From: Parvularcula sp038745625
GTDB taxonomy: Bacteria > Pseudomonadota > Alphaproteobacteria > Caulobacterales > Parvularculaceae
Direction: 5' to 3'
Assembly: GCA_038745625.1 (NCBI GenBank)
Contig: JBCDLG010000001.1
Span: 1-64,000 of the forward strand
DNA length: 64,000 nt
Shown here: positions 1 to 8,273 of the stretch, piece by piece
Numbering within the stretch: the first letter of the stretch is position 1
Layout of the letters: every line of letters starts with the position of its first letter
The notes under the pieces: model-generated
Databases searched by the model: none
What the model saw: the letters and a program-made list of their open reading frames with translations, nothing else
Told to the model about the DNA's origin: nothing
Program-made: the position numbers and the translations under genes

Positions 1-619
1 CTTCGTCGAGGCTATGGGTCTCGACGATATCATCCTGGTACTGCATGATTGGGGCGGCGGCATCGGGACCGACTACGCGGCGAACCACGAGGACAACGTC
101 CGCGGCATCGCGATGTTTGAGATGGTGGTGAAGCCGATGTCTTTGAGTGATGCCGATCTCGCCACGCGCTATCTCTTTGCCCGTATGCGTGATCCAGAGG
201 CTGGTTATAGCATCGTTGCAGAGGACAACTACTTCGTGGAGAAGCTGTTGCCGATGATGTCCGGTCGCAGACTGACGGATGAGGAAATGGCCGTCTATCG
301 CGCGCCTTTCCCCACGGTTGAAAGTCGTTTGCCCGTCCGGCAGTGGCCAATGGAGATCCCGCTCGATGGGGTGCCGGCGGACACCACCGCCCAGATCAGC
401 TCCAACTACACCTGGCTACAAAGCTCCGACACACCGCTCTTCTTTCTCTATGCTGAGCCGGGAATGATCTGGACGGAAGCCACGCGTCCAGAACTCTTTG
501 AGGATCTCCCGCGTATGAAGACGGCGTCGGTTGGATCCGGCCTTCACTACCTTCAAGAGGTGCAACCAACAAAGATTGGTATGCTGATCGCGGATTGGAT
601 TGATACTTTGCCGCAGTAG
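1..619 (+). CDS. Haloalkane dehalogenase, 5'-truncated by window edge
   Basis: This alpha/beta hydrolase is predicted to cleave carbon-halogen bonds in haloalkanes, giving an alcohol and a halide. The reading frame is already open at base 2, so the ATG at 14 is probably internal and the N-terminal third, including the oxyanion-hole region, lies outside the window. Visible residues match the HLD-II (DhaA/LinB) pattern: the nucleophile motif HDWGG, with the Trp that helps bind halide, a Glu in AMFEMVV at the place of the DhaA catalytic acid, and the catalytic His in GLHYLQE near the C terminus. The cap region after the Glu is of normal length. A YghU-type GST and a CitE-like lyase follow on the same strand, 144 bases downstream. 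A haloacetate dehalogenase or epoxide hydrolase is less likely because of the GLHYLQE motif. Confidence 0.82.
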   Translation, partial: FVEAMGLDDIILVLHDWGGGIGTDYAANHEDNVRGIAMFEMVVKPMSLSDADLATRYLFARMRDPEAGYSIVAEDNYFVEKLLPMMSGRRLTDEEMAVYRAPFPTVESRLPVRQWPMEIPLDGVPADTTAQISSNYTWLQSSDTPLFFLYAEPGMIWTEATRPELFEDLPRMKTASVGSGLHYLQEVQPTKIGMLIADWIDTLPQ

Positions 620-763
620 GGGGCTTTTGAATTCCTGGGTGCGCGTCGCTTAGGCTGTCGTCCATAACAAGGTGTCTCTCTAGTGTTCTGCACCCGGGTG
701 GTTGGCAGCGACGGCCTTCAGTCCCTAAGTCTGCCTCCAACATGTCATCTCTGGAGACGCATC

Positions 764-1615
764 ATGGCTGAAGAGTACACGCCCCCCGCCGTTTGGACCT
801 GGGACAAGGCAAGCGGCGGCCAGTTCGCCAACATCAACCGGCCGATTTCCGGCGCCACCCATGACAAAGAGCTGCCCGTTGGCGAGCACCCGCTGCAGCT
901 CTACTCGCTCGGCACCCCCAATGGCGTGAAAGTGACCATCCTGCTTGAAGAGCTGCTCGCGGCCGGTCACGCGGGCGCGGAGTATGATGCCTGGTTGGTC
1001 AACATCGGCGAGGGCGATCAGTTCGGCAGCGGGTTTGTCGATATCAACCCGAACTCAAAGATCCCTGCACTGATGGATCACTCGACGGACCCCAACACCC
1101 GCGTGTTCGAAAGCGGCGCGATCCTTGTCTACCTCGCTGAGAAGTTTGGTGCCTTTCTGCCCACTGAGCATGAGGCGCGGACCCAGACCTGGAGCTGGTT
1201 GATGTGGCAGATGGGCGCGACGCCGTTCCTCGGCGGCGGCTTCGGTCATTTCTACGCCTATGCGCCGGAGAAGTACGAGTATCCGATCAACCGCTACGCG
1301 ATGGAAGTGAAGCGCCAGCTCGATGTGCTGGATAAGCGCCTCGCCGACAACGAGTTCCTCGCCGGTGATCAGTACACCATCGCTGATATGGCGGTCTTCC
1401 CATGGTATGGCGGCATGGTGCTCGGCAAGCTCTACAGCGCCGCGGAGTTCCTCTCGGTGCATGAGTACAAAAACGTTCTCCGCTGGACTGAGCAGCTCAA
1501 AGCGCGCGAGCCGGTGCGCCGCGGTCAGACGGTCAACCGCGTTTTTGGCGAGGAGTCCAAACAGCTCAAAGAACGTCACAGCGCCGCCGATATCGACAGC
1601 GTGCTGAATGGCTGA
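764..1615 (+). CDS. yghU: Glutathione S-transferase, YghU (Nu) class
   Basis: The 283-residue product closely resembles E. coli YghU, a Nu-class glutathione transferase that binds two glutathiones and reduces organic peroxides and disulfides in the cytoplasm. The N-terminal extension ending in VWTWDK, the thioredoxin-fold stretch YSLGTPNGVKVTILLEEL, the NPNSKIPAL loop and the helical C-terminal domain with FLGGGFGHFY and YTIADMA all fit family positions. An upstream in-frame ATG at 683 would add 27 residues that do not match the family. The ATG at 764 has a GGAG element 8 to 10 bases ahead and gives the family N terminus. The stop overlaps the start of the next gene, so the two are likely cotranscribed. 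Confidence 0.93.
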   Translation: MAEEYTPPAVWTWDKASGGQFANINRPISGATHDKELPVGEHPLQLYSLGTPNGVKVTILLEELLAAGHAGAEYDAWLVNIGEGDQFGSGFVDINPNSKIPALMDHSTDPNTRVFESGAILVYLAEKFGAFLPTEHEARTQTWSWLMWQMGATPFLGGGFGHFYAYAPEKYEYPINRYAMEVKRQLDVLDKRLADNEFLAGDQYTIADMAVFPWYGGMVLGKLYSAAEFLSVHEYKNVLRWTEQLKAREPVRRGQTVNRVFGEESKQLKERHSAADIDSVLNG

Positions 1616-2435
1616 CCTCGACCCCGGCTCTTGGCGGAGCCTTCTTTTCGTCCCTGGCGCGCGACCTGATCGTTTTGAGAAGGCCGCCGCGGCGGGCGCC
1701 GATCTCACCTGCATCGACCTTGAAGACGCCGTGCCGCCCAGGGGCAAAGATGAGGCGCGGGCGGCGACGCTTTCGTTTCTCGCGGGGTTTGACGGACGCC
1801 AGGCGCCGATCGGCCTCAGGGTCAATGGGGCGGGCACGGATCCTTATGCCCAAGACCTTGCGTCTTTGCGGGATGCCGAGGGCCTCGACTTCGTGATGAT
1901 GCCGAAGCCGATGGCGCTGGGCGACATTGATGCTTTGCGCGATGCCTATGGCCAGGACCGCATCATCGTCGTGATGGAAACGGCGCGCTCCCTTGGGATC
2001 GCTGAGGCTATCGCTGATCATCCTGCCGTGGTCGGAGGAATTTACGGGGCGATCGATCTTGCGGGCGAGATCGGCTGTGATCTGTCGTGGGAGACCCATC
2101 TTTACGGCCGGTCGCGATGCATGGCGGCTTTTGCCGCGGCGGAAAAAGCCTTTTTCGATGTGCCTTATCTCGATGTGCGGGATGAGGAGGGCTTGAAAAC
2201 GGCCACCCGAAAAGCCCTCAGTCTCGGCATCCAGGCGCGCGCAGCGATCCATCCTGCGCAGCTTGCGCCCATCCATGAGGCTCTTTCTCCGTCACCGGAT
2301 GACGTGGCCCATGCGGAGCGCGTTGTGGCAGCTTTTGATGCCGCGGGCGAGGGCGTCGCCCTTCTCGACGGTAAGATGATCGAGCTGCCGGTGATCAAGC
2401 GGGCCAAGAGGGTGCTCGCCCTCGCGGCCCGCTGA
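1608..2435 (+). CDS. HpcH/HpaI aldolase, CitE-like CoA ester lyase
   Basis: The 275-residue protein belongs to the CitE/malyl-CoA lyase TIM-barrel family, which makes or splits C-C bonds next to a CoA thioester with Mg2+. The start SLLFVPG, the DLEDAV strand (residues about 37-42), LRVNG with its substrate Arg, METARSL with a metal-binding Glu, and DLAGEIG with a metal-binding Asp are all present and correctly ordered. The short length, without the extra malyl-CoA lyase segments, points to a stand-alone CitE-like enzyme rather than citrate lyase proper, as no CitD/CitF partners are visible. Candidate substrates are malyl-, methylmalyl- or citramalyl-CoA. The ATG overlaps the yghU stop, indicating translational coupling. 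Confidence 0.8.
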   Translation: MADLDPGSWRSLLFVPGARPDRFEKAAAAGADLTCIDLEDAVPPRGKDEARAATLSFLAGFDGRQAPIGLRVNGAGTDPYAQDLASLRDAEGLDFVMMPKPMALGDIDALRDAYGQDRIIVVMETARSLGIAEAIADHPAVVGGIYGAIDLAGEIGCDLSWETHLYGRSRCMAAFAAAEKAFFDVPYLDVRDEEGLKTATRKALSLGIQARAAIHPAQLAPIHEALSPSPDDVAHAERVVAAFDAAGEGVALLDGKMIELPVIKRAKRVLALAAR

Positions 2436-2440
2436 CCCTC

Positions 2441-3274
2441 TTACAGCTTACGTCCGTCGATGGTGCGCAGCGGCGGCAGCGGCGCGAAGTCGCCAGGCTC
2501 GCCTGTCTGCTTAGCGGTCATCGCGGCCATCACTTCGGAGGCTTGCAGCATCGACGCATTCCAGATGGCGATGCGGTCGAGGGCTTCGTCCGTGGTGTGA
2601 TCACGGGAATAGGTGATGATGTCTTTGCAGCCCGCGACAGCCATCGGTGCTTTGGCTGCGATCTCATGCGCGAGCTCGTAGGCAGCAGCCAAGGTGGCCT
2701 CAGCATTGGCGGCCACCTTATTCACAAAGCCATATTTCGAGGCTTCTTCGGCGGAGAGCCTGCGGCCGGTGTAGCTCAGCTCCCGCACAATCGCTTCGGG
2801 CAGCAGGTTCACGATCCGCGGAAAGGTCCCGACATCGGCCGTCATGCCGACCACGATCTCGTAGATGGTGAAAAAGGCGTCCTCTGAACACACCCGCAGA
2901 TCGCAAGCGGTGACGAGGTCCACGCCAGCGCCGAAACAGCCGCCCTGGATCGCGGCGATCACCGGCATCCGCGCCTTCTCCAAGCATGAGAAGGTCTCCT
3001 GCATGCGCTTCACGGAGTGGTAGAAATCGAGGCCGCTGGCTGCGCCGACATCGGGTTTCGATCCCGCAAGGACGCTGAGATCGATCCCCGCGCTAAAATG
3101 CGGGCCTTCGGAGGCGATGACCAAGGCGCGGCATTGACCCGATTGGTCGAGCTCGCGGATGGCGACCGGAAGGTCCTCCCAAAAGGGGGCCTCCATGGCG
3201 TTGCGCTTCTCTGGGTTGGAGAGGGTAAGGGTGGCGACGGGCCCATCATGGGTGATATGAAATTGTTGGCTCAT
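2441..3274 (-). CDS. Crotonase family protein, dienoyl-CoA isomerase-like
   Basis: The 277-residue enoyl-CoA hydratase/isomerase superfamily protein probably acts in beta-oxidation of unsaturated fatty acids. The oxyanion-hole segment is HFSAGIDL near residue 64 and the second loop is GGCFGAGVDLV. The three acidic residues of delta3,5-delta2,4-dienoyl-CoA isomerase (rat ECH1 Asp176, Glu196, Asp204) have counterparts in GVDL, YEIVVG and TADVG, favouring isomerase over hydratase. The ATG at 3274 is preceded by GGGGA, whereas the longer reading frame from 3340 adds 22 residues without family similarity. It converges on the CitE-like gene with 5 bases between stops. Precise substrate is inferred. 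Confidence 0.8.
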   Translation of the reverse strand: MSQQFHITHDGPVATLTLSNPEKRNAMEAPFWEDLPVAIRELDQSGQCRALVIASEGPHFSAGIDLSVLAGSKPDVGAASGLDFYHSVKRMQETFSCLEKARMPVIAAIQGGCFGAGVDLVTACDLRVCSEDAFFTIYEIVVGMTADVGTFPRIVNLLPEAIVRELSYTGRRLSAEEASKYGFVNKVAANAEATLAAAYELAHEIAAKAPMAVAGCKDIITYSRDHTTDEALDRIAIWNASMLQASEVMAAMTAKQTGEPGDFAPLPPLRTIDGRKL

Positions 3275-3384
3275 GGCGTCCCCATACCATATCGGCACGG
3301 CGCGTGCAGGTCTGACTGCGTCCGAGGACAAATCGTCCAAGACGGGTTAGGGGACCTCAAAAGATCCACGAAAGGCCCTCCAGG

Positions 3385-4332
3385 ATGAACAGCAACACCA
3401 TGATGGCGAGCATGCTCGCCTTGTCCCTCCTCGCTTGTGGCGGGGCAGACGAGGGCGGCGGCACCGCACCGCAGCCGGCCGCCGATGCGGTGTCATCCGG
3501 CGAGGGATCGGCCGCAGCCGAACCTGGCGTTGCCTATTGGGTGGTGAGTGATGAGGACAGCACGCTGGTCCTCTTCCCCACCATCCACGTTCTGCCGTCC
3601 GATTTGGCTTGGCGGAGCGAGGCCGTCGATCGGCGCATCGCCGAGGCGGACGAGGTTTGGTTCGAGGTCTTGCCGTCGGAGCTCAATGATCAAACGGCCG
3701 TGCAGGGGCTTAGCATGACCTATGGGATGAGCCCTGATCGTCCGCTGTCAGAGCGTCTCGACAACGAGACCTATGCGCGGGTCGTGGCCATTTCGGAGGG
3801 TTTGGGTCTCTCGACCGAGTTGATGGAGCCTTTCCGCCCGTGGATGGCGGCGGTGACGCTGGCGACGATGGATTTGGTGCGCGACGGCTTTGATCCCGCG
3901 TCAGGCGTCGAAATGGTGATCGGCGCGGAGACGCCCGATGCCAAGGAACGGGGCCTTGAGACCGTGGAGCAACAGCTCGCCTTTTTTGGCAGCCTGTCCG
4001 ATGACGTGGAAACTGCGTTCCTGCTCTCGACGCTGGACGAGATTGAGAAGGGGCAGCAGGAGATCAAAGACTTCGCCGAGGCCTGGGCGCTGGGTGATCT
4101 CTCCTCGCTCGAGGCGCTGGTGATCGATAGCATCCGGGAAATTTCTGAAGACCTCTATGCGGTGCTCATCACACGGAGAAACCAAAACTGGGCCAACATG
4201 CTCGCAGACGAGCTCGATGGAAGCGGTAACGACTTCGTGGCCGTAGGTGCGGCCCATCTCATTGGCGAAGATGGCGTGCCGACCCTCCTGGCAGAACGCG
4301 GCTACCGGGTGGAGGGTCCGTTCACGGACTGA
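3385..4332 (+). CDS. TraB/GumN family lipoprotein
   Basis: The 315-residue protein starts with a short signal ending in the lipobox LLAC (Cys18), followed by a Gly/Ala/Pro-rich linker, so it is probably an exported lipoprotein. The remainder matches the TraB/GumN (PrgY-like) fold: YWVVSDEDSTLVLFPTIHVLP at the start of the domain, a central Glu/Asp-rich helical region, and the closing VAVGAAHLIGEDGVPTLLAERGY. The GTIH-type motif is FPTIH here, and the final GAAHL motif is conserved. Some relatives are proposed metalloproteases, but the biochemical role in bacteria is unsettled. The stop is 2 bases from the convergent nuoG stop. Confidence 0.8.
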   Translation: MNSNTMMASMLALSLLACGGADEGGGTAPQPAADAVSSGEGSAAAEPGVAYWVVSDEDSTLVLFPTIHVLPSDLAWRSEAVDRRIAEADEVWFEVLPSELNDQTAVQGLSMTYGMSPDRPLSERLDNETYARVVAISEGLGLSTELMEPFRPWMAAVTLATMDLVRDGFDPASGVEMVIGAETPDAKERGLETVEQQLAFFGSLSDDVETAFLLSTLDEIEKGQQEIKDFAEAWALGDLSSLEALVIDSIREISEDLYAVLITRRNQNWANMLADELDGSGNDFVAVGAAHLIGEDGVPTLLAERGYRVEGPFTD

Positions 4333-4334
4333 CG

Positions 4335-6458
4335 CTATTCGGCTGCGAGGCTTGGCTGTGCCGCTTTTGCGGTTTCCGAACACTCAGCCATGGTCTCGCT
4401 GGCCCTGGCCACCGGGTTGGTGAGATAGTAGTTCATGAACACCGGTCGGAAGGGCTCTTGCGAAACGGAACCCGCGCCGGCCCAATCCGCCGCCGATGGC
4501 GCCTCGCCGGATCCCGCGGCGTCAAGACTGCCAAAGCTCGGCGCGTCCTCGATCATCGCTTGGCGCAGCGCAAAGAGATCGTTGTAAGGAAGGGTCTCGC
4601 CGATCCGCTCACTGAGCGCGCGGAGGATAGCCCAGTCGTCTTTCGCCTCGCCGAAGGGGAAATAGGCACGGTTGGCGAGCTGCACCCGGCCTTCGGTGTT
4701 GGCGTAGAGGCCCGACTGTTCCGAATAGGCGGCGCCCGGAAGAATGACATCCGCCACCTTCGCGCCCGCGTCACCGTGATGGCCTTGATAGATCACAAAG
4801 GCATCGGTGAGGGAAGAAAGATCGGCCTCATCGCAGCCAAGATTGTAGACCACCTCGATCTCACCGGATTGGGCGCCTGCTAAGATGCCAGCGAAATCGC
4901 GGCCGCCCTCGCCTGGCAAAAAGCCCAAATCAAGAGCGCCCACGCGACCGGCCGCGTTGTGCAGGATGCCGAAGCCATTCCAGTCGGCGCTTAAGGCACC
5001 GACCGCTTCGGCGAGCTTGAGGGCTGCTGCCATAACCGCCTGACCGTCTGCGCGGGCGAGGGCACCAGCGCCAAGAATGATCATGGGGCGCTTGGCTCGT
5101 TTCAGGATCTCAGCGAAGCTGTGCTGACCAGCCGTCATGCTCGCAAGACTCTCCGGACCGGCACCGATCAGTGTGGTCTCGTAGGTGAGATCGTGGTTCT
5201 CGCCGATGACGCCGACCTCGAAATCCATCTTGTGGAGCCAGTTTTTCCTGATCCGCGCATTGATGATCGGCGCTTCGATCCGCGGGTTTGTTCCCACAAG
5301 GAGGACAGCGTCCGCCTCATCGATCGCTGCGATCCCGGGTGCAAAGATATAGGCTGCGCGCGGCGCTTTCTCGCCGTTCGGCTTCATGCCGAGGGTGCCC
5401 CCGTCCTGGCGCGCATCGGTATGGGGTGTGCCGATTGACGCCATCAGGTCTTTGAGTGCTTTGATCGGTTCGGCTGAAACGAGGTCGCCCGTGATGGCGG
5501 CGACTTTCTCGGGCTCTGTGCCCTCGAGCCGCGCCGCGATAGCATCGAAGGCCTCGTCCCAACTTGCAGGACGCAGCTGACCGCCCTCGCGAATGAATGG
5601 GCGATCGAGGCGGCGCTTCGCCAAACCGTCCCAGATGAAGCGGCTCTTATCCGCCAGCCATTCCTCATTGACGCCTTCATGGGTGCGCGGAAGGATACGC
5701 ATAACGCTCCGTCCACGGACATCCATGCGAATGTTGGAGCCCACCGCGTCCATCACATCAATGGTCTCAATCTTTTTGAGCTCCCAAGGCCGTGCGGTGA
5801 AGGCATAGGGCTTCGAGGTGAGCGCACCCACCGGGCAGACATCGATCAAATTGCCAGTGAGCTCACTACCAACGGCTTTTTCAAGATAGGTTGTGATCTC
5901 TGCGTTCTCGCCGCGATTGACGAGGCCAAGGTCATCGACGCCCGCGACCTCGGTCGCAAAACGGACACAGCGCGTGCACTGAATGCACCGGGTCATGATC
6001 GTTTTGATCAGCGGGCCCATGTGCTTTTCTTCGACCGCGCGTTTGTTTTCAGCGAACCGGCTGTCGTCCCGGCCATAGGCAACCGCCTGGTCTTGCAGAT
6101 CGCACTCGCCGCCCTGGTCACAGATCGGGCAGTCAAGCGGGTGGTTGATGAGCAGGAACTCCATCACCCCTTCGCGCGCCTTTTTGACCATCGGCGTGTT
6201 GGTGAAGAGCTCGGGCGGAGCGCCCTCGGGGCCGGGGCGCAGGTCTTTCACATTCTGCGCACAGGACGCGACGGGCTTGGGCGGGCCACCTTTCACCTCG
6301 ATCAAGCACATCCTGCAGTTGCCAGCGACGGACAGGCGCTCGTGATAGCAGAACCGGGGGATTTCTTCGCCAGCTTCTTCGCAGGCCTGGAGCAGAGTGA
6401 GGCGCGGGTCGACGTCAATCTCGCGGCCGTTGACTTTGATCGTCCTAAGGTCGGTCAT
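4335..6458 (-). CDS. nuoG: NADH-quinone oxidoreductase subunit G
   Basis: The 707-residue NuoG is the large Fe-S subunit of the peripheral arm of complex I and carries electrons from NuoF towards quinone. The N-terminal domain has [2Fe-2S] ligands Cys37, Cys48, Cys51 and Cys66, then the His106/Cys110/Cys113/Cys119 [4Fe-4S] set, and Cys158/161/164/208 for another [4Fe-4S] centre. The extra cluster N7 motif of E. coli NuoG is not apparent. The C-terminal two thirds is the degenerate molybdopterin-oxidoreductase fold. Length matches alphaproteobacterial and mitochondrial NDUFS1. Unlike the usual operon, nuoH does not follow: downstream is the convergent TraB-like gene, and upstream a divergent exosortase gene separates it from nuoF. 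Confidence 0.97.
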   Translation of the reverse strand: MTDLRTIKVNGREIDVDPRLTLLQACEEAGEEIPRFCYHERLSVAGNCRMCLIEVKGGPPKPVASCAQNVKDLRPGPEGAPPELFTNTPMVKKAREGVMEFLLINHPLDCPICDQGGECDLQDQAVAYGRDDSRFAENKRAVEEKHMGPLIKTIMTRCIQCTRCVRFATEVAGVDDLGLVNRGENAEITTYLEKAVGSELTGNLIDVCPVGALTSKPYAFTARPWELKKIETIDVMDAVGSNIRMDVRGRSVMRILPRTHEGVNEEWLADKSRFIWDGLAKRRLDRPFIREGGQLRPASWDEAFDAIAARLEGTEPEKVAAITGDLVSAEPIKALKDLMASIGTPHTDARQDGGTLGMKPNGEKAPRAAYIFAPGIAAIDEADAVLLVGTNPRIEAPIINARIRKNWLHKMDFEVGVIGENHDLTYETTLIGAGPESLASMTAGQHSFAEILKRAKRPMIILGAGALARADGQAVMAAALKLAEAVGALSADWNGFGILHNAAGRVGALDLGFLPGEGGRDFAGILAGAQSGEIEVVYNLGCDEADLSSLTDAFVIYQGHHGDAGAKVADVILPGAAYSEQSGLYANTEGRVQLANRAYFPFGEAKDDWAILRALSERIGETLPYNDLFALRQAMIEDAPSFGSLDAAGSGEAPSAADWAGAGSVSQEPFRPVFMNYYLTNPVARASETMAECSETAKAAQPSLAAE

Positions 6459-6631
6459 ACATCCATCTTCGCAGGCAACGGGAAAGAGCTAAAGAAAGCC
6501 GCGCCCGAGCGCCAGGGGCCGTGGCGTCGCGATCGTGGCCCGGCGACAGTTGCTCTGATACATTCCATCGCTTACTCAAAATTTGCGAGATGCTTGTAGG
6601 CCTATAAAAGCATCCGCTAGGCGAGGCAGCA

Positions 6632-8215
6632 TTGAGCACCACCGTTAGAGATAGCCTGTCTATTCAGAAGCTTAGCCGGCCACAGCTGGTCGGCATCGCT
6701 TTGGTGCTGTCCGTGGTCTTTTTGGGCTATGAGGGGCTTGCCAACCTTTGGCAGCGTTGGGGCGGCCAAAAAGAGCTGAGCCACTCCTACTTCATTCCAT
6801 TGATTTCAGCCTGGATGCTTTGGGAACGGCGGGATGCGCTAAAGAAGAGCGTCGGCAGCCCAAATGTTCTGGGTCTAGCAATTTTGGCGTTTTCCGTTCT
6901 GCTTGTGGTCGGCTACGAAACCACGCAGATTTTCTTGCTTGAGCATATTGGGCTCTATGTCAGCGCGTTCGGTGTCGCGCTTCTCTTGGGCGGGACATCG
7001 CTGCTGCGTGTCATGTTCTTCCCGCTGGCCTATCTGATTTTCATGATCCCGCCACCATTCTGGATCATCACCGTGACGTCGTGGCAGTTCCAGCTCTGGT
7101 CGTCGGAGCTCGGCGTCGCGATGATCAGGGTCTTCGACGTGCCTGTGCTCTTATCTGGCAACGTGATCGAGCTCGAGAACATCACGCTGCAAGTGGTCGA
7201 GGCGTGCTCTGGGCTGCGTTACCTTTTCCCCTTTGTCAGTCTCGCTGCCATTGCGGCTTACTTTTATCGTGGACCGATCTGGCAGCGGTTGATGGTCGTG
7301 CTGAGCGCTATCCCGATCACGATTGTGATGAACAGTTTTCGCATCGCGATCACTGGTCTGTTGTCGGACCGCTTTGGCTCTTCCCATACGGAGGGTTTTC
7401 TCCATTTCTTCGAGGGCTGGGTGGTGTTCCTGCTCTGTATCGCGCTGTTGCTCGGCGTCCTCGTGCTCATTGCACGGCTCTCGGGCCGCAGGGACGTGCT
7501 TGCGACGCTTGGCCTTCCCCATGTTGAGGCCGCCACACCGTCTGGGTCGTGGGAGCAGTCGCGTTTTATGATGCTTGGCGGCATCGGTGCTGCATGCATC
7601 GCGTTGGCTGGAGTTCTCATTCATTCCAGCGACGCTGAGCTGAAGGTTCCTGATCGCGAGCGGTTTGCTAGCCTACCTTTCGAGTTTGAGGGCTGGGCCA
7701 CGCAGATCCGCCCCCTGGACGTTGAGACCGAAGAAGCTCTTGGGGCAGATGATTACATCGTGCTCGATCTGTTGAGTCCCGCGCTTGAGGGCGAGCCGTC
7801 TGAAGCTTTCAACCTCTATGTCGCCTACCTTGAGGCGCAGCGCGATGGCCGGTCGTGGCATTCGCCCCGCCAATGCCTCCCTGGCGGCGGCTGGGAATTT
7901 CAGATTCAGGAGATTGTGCCCAACGGCGAAGCGAACGCGTTCGGCCATCCGTTCAACCGCATCGTGATGAAAAAGGGCGATACACGCTATCTCGTCTACT
8001 ATTGGTACGAGCAACGCGGCCGCTATGTTGCTGACGAAATCTGGATGAAGCTCTTGCTGATTTGGGATGTCGCTACAAAGCAGCGTTCGGACGGTTCGAT
8101 GATCCGGTTAATGACGCAGATCAAAGCCGACGAGTCCCTGGCCGATGCGGAAGCGCGCCTCCAGGGATTTAGGGGAACGGTGGGCCAGAAGCTCGAGCCT
8201 TACATCCCGAATTAA
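6632..8215 (+). CDS. Exosortase fused to an EpsI (DUF3485) domain
   Basis: The 527-residue protein combines a multi-pass membrane exosortase (about residues 15-290, some eight hydrophobic helices) with a C-terminal periplasmic EpsI-type domain (about 305-520). Exosortases cleave PEP-CTERM-like sorting tails, usually in bacteria that export polysaccharide. The presumed catalytic residues are present: Cys192 in EACSGLRYL, Arg237 in NSFRIAITG and His258 in GFLHFFEGW. The EpsI half has the characteristic SPRQCLPGGGW. Fused architecture recalls the XrtD (VPLPA-CTERM) subgroup, but the subgroup is uncertain. The only sensible start is the TTG at 6632, with GGCGAGG upstream; the next ATG is past the first helix. 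A glycosyltransferase follows after 58 bases. No substrate with an obvious sorting tail lies in this window. Confidence 0.88.
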   Translation: MSTTVRDSLSIQKLSRPQLVGIALVLSVVFLGYEGLANLWQRWGGQKELSHSYFIPLISAWMLWERRDALKKSVGSPNVLGLAILAFSVLLVVGYETTQIFLLEHIGLYVSAFGVALLLGGTSLLRVMFFPLAYLIFMIPPPFWIITVTSWQFQLWSSELGVAMIRVFDVPVLLSGNVIELENITLQVVEACSGLRYLFPFVSLAAIAAYFYRGPIWQRLMVVLSAIPITIVMNSFRIAITGLLSDRFGSSHTEGFLHFFEGWVVFLLCIALLLGVLVLIARLSGRRDVLATLGLPHVEAATPSGSWEQSRFMMLGGIGAACIALAGVLIHSSDAELKVPDRERFASLPFEFEGWATQIRPLDVETEEALGADDYIVLDLLSPALEGEPSEAFNLYVAYLEAQRDGRSWHSPRQCLPGGGWEFQIQEIVPNGEANAFGHPFNRIVMKKGDTRYLVYYWYEQRGRYVADEIWMKLLLIWDVATKQRSDGSMIRLMTQIKADESLADAEARLQGFRGTVGQKLEPYIPN

Positions 8216-8273
8216 CTGCCGCTCCGCGGCAACTCGTGCTCATTTGCTCACGTCTCTGTCAAGGAAACTTGTA

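Noticed and set aside
5679..6599. 306-residue plus-strand open frame
   Set aside because: It is antisense to nuoG, whose cysteine motifs are complete; no family resemblance.
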